Positions 49,510 to 59,166 of a DNA stretch of 64,000 nt are shown here, one piece after another. Both the position numbers and the translations under genes were made by a program. The notes beneath the pieces are model-generated. The model searched no databases. It saw only the letters and a list, made by a program, of their open reading frames with translations, and was not told the origin of the DNA. Where the stretch lies: NCBI RefSeq assembly GCF_000154985.1, contig NZ_DS572692.1, positions 1-64,000 of the forward strand. Direction: 5' to 3'. The first letter of the stretch is position 1; each line of letters opens with the position of its first letter. The stretch comes from Streptococcus infantarius subsp. infantarius ATCC BAA-102. Its GTDB lineage: Bacteria; Bacillota; Bacilli; Lactobacillales; Streptococcaceae.

Positions 49510-50101
49510 TTTGGAAGAAATACTTCAAACGGGTGGTGCGGTGATCTTGCCGACAGAAACAGTTTATGGACTTTTTGCACAAGCCATGAATGAAGAAGCA
49601 GTTGAACATGTTTATCGCTTAAAATGTCGTCCTAAAGACAAAGCCATGAATCTTAATGTGGCAGATTACGAGACGATTTTAGCTTTTTCAAAAAATCAGC
49701 CAACTTATCTAAAAAAACTCTATGATGCTTTTTTACCTGGACCGTTAACAATTATTTTACAGGCAAATGACCGCGTGCCAGCTTGGATCAATTCTGGCTT
49801 ATCAACAATTGGTTTTAGAATTCCAAAACACCCGCAGACTTTGGCTCTTATTAAAGAGACTGGTCCTCTCATTGGACCATCAGCTAATATTTCTGGTCAA
49901 GAAAGTGGTAAAGTTTTTGCCCAAATCCAGAAGCAGTTTGACAATTCAGTCGAAGGGTTTGCCGATGATTCTTCCATCACTGGTGTTGACTCGACAATTT
50001 TGGATTTGTCTGGTGATTTTGCACGTATTTTACGTCAGGGAGCTATTACAAAAGAAGATTTGTTGGCGCGTGTCCCTGAGTTGACGTTTGCAAAAGATTA
50101 G
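49502..50101 (+). CDS. L-threonylcarbamoyladenylate synthase (Sua5/YrdC)
   Basis: Makes the TC-AMP intermediate for t6A37 in tRNA, from threonine, bicarbonate and ATP. 199 residues. [32 protein letters not shown] and [17 protein letters not shown] with GPSANISGQ are family motifs. It overlaps prmC by 8 nt, continuing the translation-quality operon. Confidence 0.92.
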   Translation: MTNLEEILQTGGAVILPTETVYGLFAQAMNEEAVEHVYRLKCRPKDKAMNLNVADYETILAFSKNQPTYLKKLYDAFLPGPLTIILQANDRVPAWINSGLSTIGFRIPKHPQTLALIKETGPLIGPSANISGQESGKVFAQIQKQFDNSVEGFADDSSITGVDSTILDLSGDFARILRQGAITKEDLLARVPELTFAKD

Positions 50102-50183
50102 ATTTGGAATTTATTTGATACTGTTTCGGCTTTTACAATCGAGAGAAGATTGTGACTTGATCTTATCAAAAGGAGATAAGGAT

Positions 50184-51434
50184 ATGATTTTTGACAAGGA
50201 AAACTACGAAGCATTTGACACCGAACTTTGGCAAGCTATCCATACGGAAGAAGTTCGTCAACAAAATAACATTGAACTCATTGCCTCTGAAAATGTTGTT
50301 TCTAAAGCTGTTATGGCAGCTCAAGGAACAGTACTGACAAATAAATATGCCGAAGGTTATCCTGGCAAACGTTATTATGGCGGTACTGATTATGTGGACG
50401 TGGTTGAAAATTTGGCTATCGAACGTGCCAAAGAATTGTTTGGTGCTAAGTTTGCCAATGTTCAACCGCATTCAGGAAGTCAAGCTAATGCCGCAGCATA
50501 CATGGCTTTAATCCAACCAGGTGATACTGTCCTTGGAATGGATTTATCTGCAGGAGGTCACTTGACTCACGGTGCATCAGTCAGCTTTTCAGGAAAAACA
50601 TATCATTTTATCTCTTATTCAGTTGACCCTGTCACAGAACGTATCGATTATGATAAATTGGCAGATTTGGCTAAAGAAGTCAAACCAAAATTAATCGTTG
50701 CTGGGGCGTCAGCTTATTCACGTATTATTGATTTTCCGAGATTTCGCGAGATTGCTGACAGCGTTGGTGCTTATCTAATAGTTGATATGGCCCACATTGC
50801 TGGTCTTGTGGCATCTGGTCATCACCCAAGTCCAGTCCCATATGCTCATGTGACAACGACAACTACTCACAAAACCCTTCGTGGCCCTCGTGGCGGACTC
50901 ATTTTGACGAATGATGAAGCTATTGCTAAGAAAATTAATTCTGCGGTCTTTCCGGGTCTTCAAGGTGGTCCATTAATGCATGTGATTGCTGGAAAAGCTG
51001 TCGCTCTAAAAGAAGCGCTGGATCCAGCTTTCAAAGAATACGGTGAACAGGTGATTAAAAATGCAGCTGCTATGGCTGATATCTTTAATCAACACTCTGA
51101 TTTTCGTGTCATTTCAGGCGGTACAGACAACCACGTCTTTTTGGTTGACGTGACTAAAGTGGTTGAAAATGGAAAATTGGCACAAAATATTCTTGAGTCT
51201 GTTAACATTACGCTCAACAAAAATTCAATTCCATTTGAAACCCTGTCACCGTTTAAGACATCTGGTATCCGTATTGGCTCACCTGCCATTACCAGTCGTG
51301 GAATGGGTGAGAAAGAATCACGCCTTATTGCTGAATTGATTGTAAAAGCTCTTGAAAACTATCAAAACGAAACTATTTTAGAGGAGGTTCGTCGTGAGGT
51401 TAAAGCATTGACAGATGCTTTCCCACTTTATTAA
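50184..51434 (+). CDS. glyA: Serine hydroxymethyltransferase
   Basis: Interconverts serine and glycine with tetrahydrofolate. 416 residues. The PLP lysine is in [14 protein letters not shown]. An open frame runs 96 nt further upstream, but ATG 50184 has AAAGGAGATAAGG ahead and gives the normal N-terminus ([12 protein letters not shown]). The 82-bp gap after sua5 may hold remains of a lost small gene; I cannot identify one. Confidence 0.95.
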   Translation: MIFDKENYEAFDTELWQAIHTEEVRQQNNIELIASENVVSKAVMAAQGTVLTNKYAEGYPGKRYYGGTDYVDVVENLAIERAKELFGAKFANVQPHSGSQANAAAYMALIQPGDTVLGMDLSAGGHLTHGASVSFSGKTYHFISYSVDPVTERIDYDKLADLAKEVKPKLIVAGASAYSRIIDFPRFREIADSVGAYLIVDMAHIAGLVASGHHPSPVPYAHVTTTTTHKTLRGPRGGLILTNDEAIAKKINSAVFPGLQGGPLMHVIAGKAVALKEALDPAFKEYGEQVIKNAAAMADIFNQHSDFRVISGGTDNHVFLVDVTKVVENGKLAQNILESVNITLNKNSIPFETLSPFKTSGIRIGSPAITSRGMGEKESRLIAELIVKALENYQNETILEEVRREVKALTDAFPLY

Positions 51435-51475
51435 CGAACAGCTGAACACTTTTAAGTGTTCAGACAGACTTAACC

Positions 51476-52453
51476 ATGATTGATTTGTATATTAAACGCA
51501 TTGTTATTCATCAATTTACGCCAAATGATACGGAATTGATTTTGTCAGATCAGTTATTGACGATTACGCCACGTATTGATGAGTATTTTCGTAAAAAATT
51601 AAGCAAAGTTTTCTCAGATGAAGCCAAACGTGGAACGTTCTCAGAAGACAATGTCTTTCTTAGTTATTTGAGTGATGATTTGATGGAATCATCCGTTAAA
51701 ATCGCTCAGCTTTGGAAAGAAGAGTTTGTCATTTCTGATAATCAAAAGACAAATGATTTGGTTTTCATCCAATTTGATAAAGACGGTGTTGAGCATTTTG
51801 CTTTCCTTCGTGTGGCGTTAAGAGAAAATTTCACGCATATCTCAAGTGACAGTGAAAGTCCGATTAAAATCACACAAAATAATTACCCATCTGCGGCTCA
51901 GACACCAGATGAAGCCTTGGTGATTAATCGTGTTAACCATCATTATTATTTGATTGAAAAACGCATTAAGCACAATGGTAGCTTTGCTAACTATTTCTCA
52001 GAGAATCTCTTGCAAGTTCAGCCTGAACAGTCGGTCAAAAAATCGATTAAAATGGTGGAACAAGCTGCTCAGAAAATTGCTGAAAACTTCCAACAAGATG
52101 ATTTTGCTTTCCAATCAAAAATGAAAGCAGCCATTCACAAAAACTTGGAAGAAGAGCAAGAATTATCACCTGAAAAACTGGCAGATCAACTCTTTGACAA
52201 TAATTTAACAGCTCGTTTAACCTTTGTTGATGAGTTGAAAGAGAGCATTCCAGAGCCTATTCAGGTGTCGGATATTGACCACTCGCGTCAAACGAAAAAA
52301 TTAGAGAATCAAAAATTGTCACTGTCAAATGGTATTCAATTGATTGTTCCTAATAATGTTTATGAGGATGCTGAGTCGGTTGAATTTATTCAAAATTCAA
52401 ATGGAACCTATTCCATCTTGATTAAAAATATAGAGGATATTCAAAATAAATAA
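51476..52453 (+). CDS. Nucleoid-associated protein (NdpA/YejK family)
   Basis: 325 residues matching the 37-kDa nucleoid-associated family (DLYIKRIVIHQFTPN start; central YYLIEKRIKHNGSFANYFSENLL). The family binds nucleoid DNA; little else is known. It starts 41 bp after glyA with a weak ribosome binding site, and its TAA overlaps the ATG of the next gene, so the two are coupled. Confidence 0.82.
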   Translation: MIDLYIKRIVIHQFTPNDTELILSDQLLTITPRIDEYFRKKLSKVFSDEAKRGTFSEDNVFLSYLSDDLMESSVKIAQLWKEEFVISDNQKTNDLVFIQFDKDGVEHFAFLRVALRENFTHISSDSESPIKITQNNYPSAAQTPDEALVINRVNHHYYLIEKRIKHNGSFANYFSENLLQVQPEQSVKKSIKMVEQAAQKIAENFQQDDFAFQSKMKAAIHKNLEEEQELSPEKLADQLFDNNLTARLTFVDELKESIPEPIQVSDIDHSRQTKKLENQKLSLSNGIQLIVPNNVYEDAESVEFIQNSNGTYSILIKNIEDIQNK

Positions 52454-53055
52454 TGTTTAAGTTCTTAAAGCGCCTGATTGTACTGGCATTTGTCATTTTC
52501 TGTGGCTACCAAGTTTACGTTACTCATGAAAATGTTCATAATGTATTGCAGTATAAAAGCATGGTCAAAGAGATTTTAGACGATAATGACACCACAGACA
52601 ACGTTGAGTTGGTCTTGGCAATGATTTACACAGAAACAAAGGGAAATGATGGCGACGTTATGCAATCTAGCGAAAGTTCAGACGGTGTTGCTAATTCCAT
52701 CACTGATAGTAAAACGAGTATTCGCCAAGGGGTCGCAGTCCTTTCAGAAAATCTTTCTTTAGCCCATGAGGCAGGAGTAGATGTTTGGACAGCTGTTCAA
52801 GCTTATAACTTTGGAACATCTTATATTGATTATGTTGCAAGGCACGGTAGTAAAAATACAATTACTTTAGCTAAAACTTATTCACGCGATGTAGTAGCTC
52901 CAAGTCTTGGTAACACAACTGGTGAATCTTATTTTTACTATCATCCTCTGGCTTTGATTTCAGGTGGACAGCTATATCGAAATGGTGGTAATATTTACTA
53001 CTCGCGTGAGGTTCATTTTAATTTATATTTGATTGAATTAATGAGCTTAGTTTAA
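52453..53055 (+). CDS. Pmp23-like membrane-anchored lysozyme-fold protein
   Basis: 200 residues. One N-terminal helix (about 7-22) anchors a domain outside the membrane. The segment VLAMIYTETKGNDGDVMQSSES carries the candidate catalytic glutamate of the lysozyme-like (SLT) fold, as in pneumococcal Pmp23, which affects division. YNFGTSYIDY also fits the fold. The start overlaps the previous stop (TAATG). Confidence 0.85.
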   Translation: MFKFLKRLIVLAFVIFCGYQVYVTHENVHNVLQYKSMVKEILDDNDTTDNVELVLAMIYTETKGNDGDVMQSSESSDGVANSITDSKTSIRQGVAVLSENLSLAHEAGVDVWTAVQAYNFGTSYIDYVARHGSKNTITLAKTYSRDVVAPSLGNTTGESYFYYHPLALISGGQLYRNGGNIYYSREVHFNLYLIELMSLV

Positions 53056-53100
53056 AATAGTAAGGTTTAGAGTTTAATATCTCTATTAAAAAAGAGAAAT

Positions 53101-54825
53101 ATGAAATATTTAAGTCGTTATTTCAAAGGGTACCTTAAAGAGACTATCTTAGGTCCCCTTTTCAAATTGTTTGAAGCATCATTTGAATTATTAGTTCCTA
53201 TTATCATTGCGCGAATCGTTGATACGATTATTCCAAGCAATAACAAGATGAATCTTATTTTGATGGTTGAACTTTTGTTCCTATTCGCTGTTGTCGGTGT
53301 CATTGTGGCGATTACCGCACAATACTTTTCTTCAAAAGCCGCAGTTGGCTATACGCGTCAGCTGACCAAGGATTTGTTTAAAAAAATCATGGGCTTGAGT
53401 AAGGAAGACCGTGATAAACTGACAACTTCAAGTTTGGTAACACGCTTAACCAGCGATACTTACCAAATCCAAACAGGAATTAACCAATTCTTGCGTCTTT
53501 TCTTACGCGCACCGATTATTGTCTTTGGTGCTATCATCATGGCTTTTAATATCAGCCCTAAGATGACTATCGACTTTTTGGTCATGGTTGCCATTTTATT
53601 TGTGATTGTCTTTACTATGTCACATCTTTTGAATCCAATTTATGCTAGCATTCGTCGTGCAACAGATAAGATTGTTAACATGACACGTCAGCAGTTGGAA
53701 GGGGTTCGTGTTATTCGAGCTTTTGGTCAAGTGGACAAAGAAGAAAGAGAATTTGCGGCTGCTAACCAAAACTACACTGATTTACAGTTAAAAGCAGGAC
53801 GTCTTTCAAGTTTAGTCACACCATTAACATACCTTGTGGTTAATAGCACTTTGGTTCTTGTCATTTGGCAAGGAAATATCCAAATCGGTAAAGGTCTTCT
53901 TTCTCAAGGAATGTTGATTGCCTTGGTTAACTACCTTTTGCAAATTTTGACTGAATTGCTTAAGATGACAATGCTTGTAACCTCTCTTAACCAATCATTT
54001 ATCAGTGCTAAACGTATCACAGAAGTCTTTGAAAAAGAGTCTGAAGACTTGTCGACTGAGCTTGAAGAAATGACATCTGATTTTGCGGTTAGCGTGAGTG
54101 ATATGAGCTTCACTTATCCAACAGCAGCAGAACCATCACTATCACACATTGATTTTCAACTAAATCCAGGTGACTTTTTAGGAGTTATTGGGGGAATTGG
54201 TTCAGGGAAATCAACCTTAGTTGAACTCCTTACACATCTCTACACACCTCAGGAAGGTCGCTTAGCCATTTTCCAAAATCAAAAATCGCCTAAAACCTTA
54301 GGTGAGTGGCGCTCATGGGTCAATGTGGTGCCGCAAAAAGCCGAGCTTTTCCAAGGTACGATTCGTTCTAACTTAACTCTAGGAATGAAGGGTGATGTGA
54401 GCGATGGGACGCTTTGGAAAGCTTTGGATATTGCACAAGCGAGTGATTTTGTTTCTGAAAAAGAAGGACAGTTAGATGCGACAGTTGAAGCCTTTGGCCG
54501 TAATTTCTCTGGAGGACAACGTCAACGTTTGACGATTGCGCGTGCTATTGTTCAAAAAGCTCCGCTTCTTATTTTGGATGATTCTACATCAGCCCTTGAT
54601 TACTTGACAGAATCAAAATTATTGACTGCTATTCATGAGCAATTGAGTGATACAACTTTGATTTTGATTTCACAACGTACTAATAGTTTGAAGGCTGCTG
54701 ATAAGATTTTGCTTTTGGATAAGGGACATCAACTAGGATTTGCTAGTCACGATGAATTGCTTGTAACTAATGAGCTTTACCGAGACATCCATTACTCACA
54801 ACACCAAAAAGGAAAGGAGGACTAG
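53101..54825 (+). CDS. Heterodimeric ABC exporter subunit (degenerate catalytic site)
   Basis: 574 residues: six membrane helices then an ATPase domain. Walker A is GGIGSGKST, the signature FSGGQRQRL is intact, but Walker B reads LLILDDSTSALD, with Asp in place of the catalytic Glu. This is the LmrC/BmrC/PatA-like half of heterodimeric multidrug exporters, where one ATP site is degenerate. AAAGAGAAAT precedes the ATG. The partner follows after 3 bp. Confidence 0.9.
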   Translation: MKYLSRYFKGYLKETILGPLFKLFEASFELLVPIIIARIVDTIIPSNNKMNLILMVELLFLFAVVGVIVAITAQYFSSKAAVGYTRQLTKDLFKKIMGLSKEDRDKLTTSSLVTRLTSDTYQIQTGINQFLRLFLRAPIIVFGAIIMAFNISPKMTIDFLVMVAILFVIVFTMSHLLNPIYASIRRATDKIVNMTRQQLEGVRVIRAFGQVDKEEREFAAANQNYTDLQLKAGRLSSLVTPLTYLVVNSTLVLVIWQGNIQIGKGLLSQGMLIALVNYLLQILTELLKMTMLVTSLNQSFISAKRITEVFEKESEDLSTELEEMTSDFAVSVSDMSFTYPTAAEPSLSHIDFQLNPGDFLGVIGGIGSGKSTLVELLTHLYTPQEGRLAIFQNQKSPKTLGEWRSWVNVVPQKAELFQGTIRSNLTLGMKGDVSDGTLWKALDIAQASDFVSEKEGQLDATVEAFGRNFSGGQRQRLTIARAIVQKAPLLILDDSTSALDYLTESKLLTAIHEQLSDTTLILISQRTNSLKAADKILLLDKGHQLGFASHDELLVTNELYRDIHYSQHQKGKED

Positions 54826-54828
54826 AAG

Positions 54829-56565
54829 ATGAAAGCTAGAAAACAATCTGATACAAGCCGTCGTTTGTTTAAAGAACTTCTTTCTCAAAAAGGACTTGTG
54901 ATTGGAGCGACTCTTGGAACAATTGCCCAAGTTGCTCTAACAGTTTACCTTCCTGTCCTAATTGGTAATGCAGTTGATGTGGTGTTATCACCAAAATCAT
55001 TGCCCTTGATTATCCCGATTATCACGAAAATGGCAATTGTCATTGGTCTAAATACTTTGGTTCAGTGGTTGAATCCATTGATTTACAATCGTTTGACCTT
55101 TGGTTATATCTATGATCTTCGTCAAAGAGTTATGGCAAAATTGAACCAAATGCCGATTTCTTATTTGGATAAGAAAAGCTCTGGTGATTTGGTCAGTCGT
55201 GTCACAACTGACGCTGAGCAATTAAGTAATGGTCTCTTGATGGTCTTCAACCAATTTTTCATTGGGGTTTTGACAATTATCATTACTATCGTGACAATGG
55301 CTGACATTGATTTATTGATGCTTGGTTTGGTGCTTATTTTGACACCTTTATCTCTTTTCTTAGCACGCTTTATTGCTAATAAGAGCTATCATTTGTATCA
55401 AAAACAAACTAAATCTCGTGGTCGCCAAACACAGTACATTGAAGAGATAATTCGTCAAGAAAGTCTTTTGCATGTCTTTAATGCGCAAGAAGCAGCGATT
55501 GAAACTTTCACAGAAATCAATGATACTTATGCGGACTATTCACAAGGTGCCATTTTCTATTCATCAACGGTTAACCCATCAACACGCTTTATCAATAGTT
55601 TGATTTACGCTTTGCTTGCAGGTGTCGGGGCTCTCCGTATCATGTCAGGTGCCTTTACCGTTGGTCAGTTGACAACTTTCTTGAATTACGTCACTCAATA
55701 TACCAAACCATTTAATGATATTTCATCAGTTTTGTCTGAATTGCAAGGTGCCATTGCCTGTGCGGAACGTCTTTACGATATTTTAGATGAAGAATACGAG
55801 CCACTTCCAGTAAAAGCACAGCTTGATGCTGATAAGATTCAAGGACAAATTGAATTTAAAGATGTGTCATTTGGTTACACACCACAGAAAACTTTGATTA
55901 ATCATTTGAATCTCTCAATCCCTGCCGCTTCTAAAGTTGCTATCGTTGGGCCGACTGGTGCTGGTAAATCAACTTTGATTAATCTTTTGATGCGTTTTTA
56001 TGAAGTCGATAGCGGAGCTATTTATCTAGATGGTGTATCAATGGCTGATTACTCAGTTGAAGAGCTCCGCCAACAAATTGGCATGGTACTTCAAGAAACA
56101 TGGTTAAAAGTCGGTACCATTCATGATAACATCGCTTATGGTAATCCAGAGGCTACTCGTGAAGAAGTGATTGCAGCAGCAAAAGCAGCCAACGCAGATT
56201 TCTTCATTCGTCAATTGCCAAATGGTTATGACACTTACTTGTCTGATGCGGGAGCGTCATTGTCACAAGGTCAACGTCAGCTTTTGACTATTGCTCGTAT
56301 TTTTGTCAAATTACCAAAAATCTTGATTTTGGATGAAGCAACTTCGTCAATTGATACGCGTACTGAAATTCTTGTCCAAGAAGCCTTTGAAAAATTAATG
56401 AAAGGTCGTACAAGTTTCATCATCGCTCACCGCTTATCAACGATTCAATCAGCTGATTGTATTTTGGTAATGGTTGATGGTGATATCGTAGAATACGGTA
56501 CTCATGACGAGCTAATGACAAAACAAGGCGTTTATTATCAAATGCAAACAGTACAAGCTGGATAG
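54829..56565 (+). CDS. Heterodimeric ABC exporter subunit (active Walker B)
   Basis: 578 residues. Walker A is GPTGAGKST, Walker B ILILDEATSSIDT has the catalytic Glu, and the signature is LSQGQRQLL, the altered form typical of the LmrD/BmrD/PatB half. AAAGGAGG lies just before the ATG inside the end of its partner gene, so the two are coupled. Likely substrates are drugs or lipids; not readable from sequence. Confidence 0.9.
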   Translation: MKARKQSDTSRRLFKELLSQKGLVIGATLGTIAQVALTVYLPVLIGNAVDVVLSPKSLPLIIPIITKMAIVIGLNTLVQWLNPLIYNRLTFGYIYDLRQRVMAKLNQMPISYLDKKSSGDLVSRVTTDAEQLSNGLLMVFNQFFIGVLTIIITIVTMADIDLLMLGLVLILTPLSLFLARFIANKSYHLYQKQTKSRGRQTQYIEEIIRQESLLHVFNAQEAAIETFTEINDTYADYSQGAIFYSSTVNPSTRFINSLIYALLAGVGALRIMSGAFTVGQLTTFLNYVTQYTKPFNDISSVLSELQGAIACAERLYDILDEEYEPLPVKAQLDADKIQGQIEFKDVSFGYTPQKTLINHLNLSIPAASKVAIVGPTGAGKSTLINLLMRFYEVDSGAIYLDGVSMADYSVEELRQQIGMVLQETWLKVGTIHDNIAYGNPEATREEVIAAAKAANADFFIRQLPNGYDTYLSDAGASLSQGQRQLLTIARIFVKLPKILILDEATSSIDTRTEILVQEAFEKLMKGRTSFIIAHRLSTIQSADCILVMVDGDIVEYGTHDELMTKQGVYYQMQTVQAG

Positions 56566-56595
56566 GCCATTTTTGTTACATAAATATAAATATGC

Positions 56596-56631
56596 AAAAA
56601 GTGATTAGAAATATTTTCTAATCGCTTTTTT
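56596..56631 (-). terminator. Bidirectional terminator between ABC pair and amylase
   Basis: AAAAAGTGATTAGAA/TTCTAATCGCTTTTT stem (one G-T pair) with A and T runs. Confidence 0.87.
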
Positions 56632-56637
56632 AGATCA

Positions 56638-58095
56638 TTATTTTGTTAGTGGTATCCAAGTGCTGATTGATTTTTCACCGACTAGGAAATCGCCATAGCC
56701 TTGCTCATCGATTTGGACATGCGCAGCTTGGTTACCAAGAGCATCAGTGAACAATTTTCCAGCCCATTTTTCTCCAACAAACATGCGCTTTGATGTGGCT
56801 TTACTATTGTTGATGAGAACAGCAAGAGCAGTAGGGTGTTTGTCATCTCCAAGGCAAGTCCAGCCTATACAGTTAGCTTGGTCAAAGTAATCTAGTTCTT
56901 GACCATAAACGGCGTTTTTTCTAAGTTCAAGCAATTTATCAATGACAGTTTGGAAGCTTTCCTGAGCAAATTGTCCTGAAATGCCATAATAATCTCCGTA
57001 GAAAATGCAAGGAAGTCCAGTTTGACGAAGTAAAATGAGGGCATAAGCTGCTGGTTTAAACCATTCTTCGATAGTTGATTCCAGTGCTTGACCACGCTGG
57101 GTATCATGATTATCAACAAAAGTAACAGCAGAATCTGGATGATTTTTCACTAAAGTTTGCTCGAAAATCTGACGTAAATCATAAGCTTCCTTGGCTTTAC
57201 TTGCTTCAAAGAGATTTTGGTGGAGGCGAACATCGACCAAATCAAACCGATAATCAGTACTTGCTAGGTAATCATTATTTGACTTTTCATCACCGTTCCA
57301 AAATTCACCAAAAACATAGAAACTATTGCCGTACTTGGCTTTCATATCACGGATAAAGTTTCTCATGAAGAAAGAATCGATGTGCTTAATCGCGTCTAAA
57401 CGGAACCCCTTAACTCCAGTTGTTTCAACAAACCAATCTGCCCAATCGTAGATATTTTTGATGACTTCTGGATGTTTGAAATCTAGGTCGGCATACATGA
57501 GGTAATCGTAATTTCCATTTTCACCGTCAACCAATTCTTGGTTTGCCCAACCTTTGTTGTCTCCTTGAATTAGGAAAATGCCAGTTTTACCAGTTTTGAC
57601 ATCATAGTCTGTGCCCGTAAAGTGGTACCAATGCCATTCAAAGTCGTTGTAGGCACGGTGGCGACCCTCAAAGGTAAAATTTGTCCACCCTTCAATTTCA
57701 AAAGGCTGACTGATAACCTTTGTTCGGTCCTCTGGAGCAACTTCAACAACCTTAAAGGTTTCGGTGTGGTCAGCAGCAGCCTTATGATTTAAAATGACGT
57801 CAGCTAAAGGCTCAATACCATTATTTTTAAGAGCTGAAATAGCTTCTAGGTAATCAGCTTTTGTTCCGTATTTTGTTCGAATGGTTCCTTTTTGGTTAAA
57901 TTCACCTAGGTCAAAAAGGTCATAGACGCCATAGCCCACATCACTGTCATGAGTCGCTTTAAAAGCAGGGGGCATCCAAATTTTGGTGATACCTTTTTGG
58001 GCAAGATGAGAAGCATCGGCTGCCAAACGTTTCCAGTGTTTGCCGTCATTTGGTAAATACCATTCAAAGTATTGCATCAAAGTTTCATTTGTCAT
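56638..58095 (-). CDS. Cytoplasmic alpha-amylase (GH13)
   Basis: 485 residues, no signal peptide, so intracellular, cleaving alpha-1,4-glucans such as maltodextrin or glycogen. Catalytic residues: Asp in GFRLDAIKHI, Glu in VFGEFWN, Asp in FVDNHDTQ. The frame opens at 58110, but ATG 58095 (MTNETLMQYFEWYLPND) is taken for its GAGG site and family start. A strong cre box lies upstream. Confidence 0.92.
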   Translation of the reverse strand: MTNETLMQYFEWYLPNDGKHWKRLAADASHLAQKGITKIWMPPAFKATHDSDVGYGVYDLFDLGEFNQKGTIRTKYGTKADYLEAISALKNNGIEPLADVILNHKAAADHTETFKVVEVAPEDRTKVISQPFEIEGWTNFTFEGRHRAYNDFEWHWYHFTGTDYDVKTGKTGIFLIQGDNKGWANQELVDGENGNYDYLMYADLDFKHPEVIKNIYDWADWFVETTGVKGFRLDAIKHIDSFFMRNFIRDMKAKYGNSFYVFGEFWNGDEKSNNDYLASTDYRFDLVDVRLHQNLFEASKAKEAYDLRQIFEQTLVKNHPDSAVTFVDNHDTQRGQALESTIEEWFKPAAYALILLRQTGLPCIFYGDYYGISGQFAQESFQTVIDKLLELRKNAVYGQELDYFDQANCIGWTCLGDDKHPTALAVLINNSKATSKRMFVGEKWAGKLFTDALGNQAAHVQIDEQGYGDFLVGEKSISTWIPLTK

Positions 58096-58145
58096 GATAG
58101 AGTACCTCAAAGAGAAAGACTTTTTCTTTTATTTTAGCAGAAAGT

Positions 58146-58808
58146 TCAAATAATGCAAACGTTTGCGTTATAAAAATAACTAAAAAGTTCTAAGAAAAAT
58201 TCCCAGAACTTAGATGATATGAATGACCCATTCACCACAATAAAAAGTAGTAAAATGTGACCAATAATTGAGATGGGTTTGCAGCAAATGATGATTCTAG
58301 CGAAGGTTTTAAACGGCATGTTACTGAGAGCTGCTAACATAACCAGTAAGTCTGCAGGGGCAAAAGGTAGAAGCATACAAATAATGAAAATCGCGGTAAA
58401 GGAACTGTGACGAGAAATTAAGTCCTCGTATTTTTTTAGTGTGGCTTCTTTGATGAAAAGAAGGCAAAATCGCTTACCATACCAACGCGTTAGCAAAAAT
58501 AAAATCATTGTGCCGATAATAATTCCGATACAACTTGTCAAAACGCCAACAAGAGGATGGAAAGTCATGACAGCAAGCATCATAGTAAGGCTAGCAGGAA
58601 CGATAGGAACGACAACCTGCATCATCTGGAAGATGGTGAACAAGATTGCTCCCCAGACTTTATCCTGACCGATGAGTGCTTGAATTTTTTCCTGATTGGT
58701 CAGATAACCGTGCTGATATAGCCAGAAAATACAGGCACAAGATATGATAAAGATAAGTGCTGATAGGATATGAATTAAGCGTTGAATTATTTTGTAATGT
58801 TGAAACAA
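58146..58808 (-). CDS. VTT-domain membrane protein (possible 3' frameshift)
   Basis: 220 residues as written, TTG start with GGGAG ahead. It is a paralogue of the protein at 9850-10476 (matching VVVPIVPASLTMMLAV, LPFAPADLLVM and KPISII). After KPISIIGHILLLF the frame runs through a terminator-like hairpin and the amylase cre box. One extra T in the T5 run at 58242-58246 (coding strand) would give YCGEWVIHII and a stop just before that hairpin, closer to the paralogue. Function unknown. Confidence 0.75.
   Translation of the reverse strand: MFQHYKIIQRLIHILSALIFIISCACIFWLYQHGYLTNQEKIQALIGQDKVWGAILFTIFQMMQVVVPIVPASLTMMLAVMTFHPLVGVLTSCIGIIIGTMILFLLTRWYGKRFCLLFIKEATLKKYEDLISRHSSFTAIFIICMLLPFAPADLLVMLAALSNMPFKTFARIIICCKPISIIGHILLLFIVVNGSFISSKFWEFFLELFSYFYNANVCII
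58154..58167 (-). promoter_or_regulatory. cre box ahead of amylase
   Basis: TGCAAACGTTTGCG is nearly a perfect palindromic cre, 59 bp upstream of the amylase start; it overlaps the last codons of the VTT frame as written. Confidence 0.75.
58182..58213 (-). terminator. Terminator-like hairpin inside the written VTT 3' end
   Basis: AAGTTCT/AGAACTT stem with a minus-strand T-run. Confidence 0.6.
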
Positions 58809-58932
58809 AAACTAATCTCCCATCTGATTCTTTCTTTACTGCTATCATTGTAAAACTTTTTAGAGATAAGTCAACTTTTTTAAAAAAGTAAAATAGGTCT
58901 TAAGACGGATGCAGCAATAAAAGTGAAAATCA

Positions 58933-59006
58933 TATAATATAATCATCCTAAAAACTTTTCATATAACTCCGAAGCAAGTGGTTTTCCCGGCCACTTGCCT
59001 CTTTTA
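58933..59006 (+). promoter_or_regulatory. pdh promoter and leader hairpin
   Basis: Two overlapping TATAAT boxes (58933-58938, 58938-58943) are followed by a GCAAGTGG/CCACTTGC hairpin at 58974-58998 and CTCTTTTATT. The hairpin cannot serve the divergent upstream gene, so it lies in the pdh leader as a possible attenuator. Confidence 0.5.
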
Positions 59007-59069
59007 TTGGCCGACTAATTTTAGAAATCTTGTTAATCCAAGGCGTAGCAAGCGTCTTTTTAATTTACC

Positions 59070-59083
59070 TCGAAGCGTTTGCA
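59070..59083 (+). promoter_or_regulatory. Candidate cre box ahead of pdhA
   Basis: TCGAAGCGTTTGCA matches 12 of 14 cre positions, 84 bp before the start, downstream of the leader hairpin. Confidence 0.5.
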
Positions 59084-59166
59084 AAAAAGCGGTTAAATAA
59101 TTTGTGATTTGCTGGATATTATCATATGATGAAAGAACTACGAAAAAGATAATTGGAGGGCAAAAG

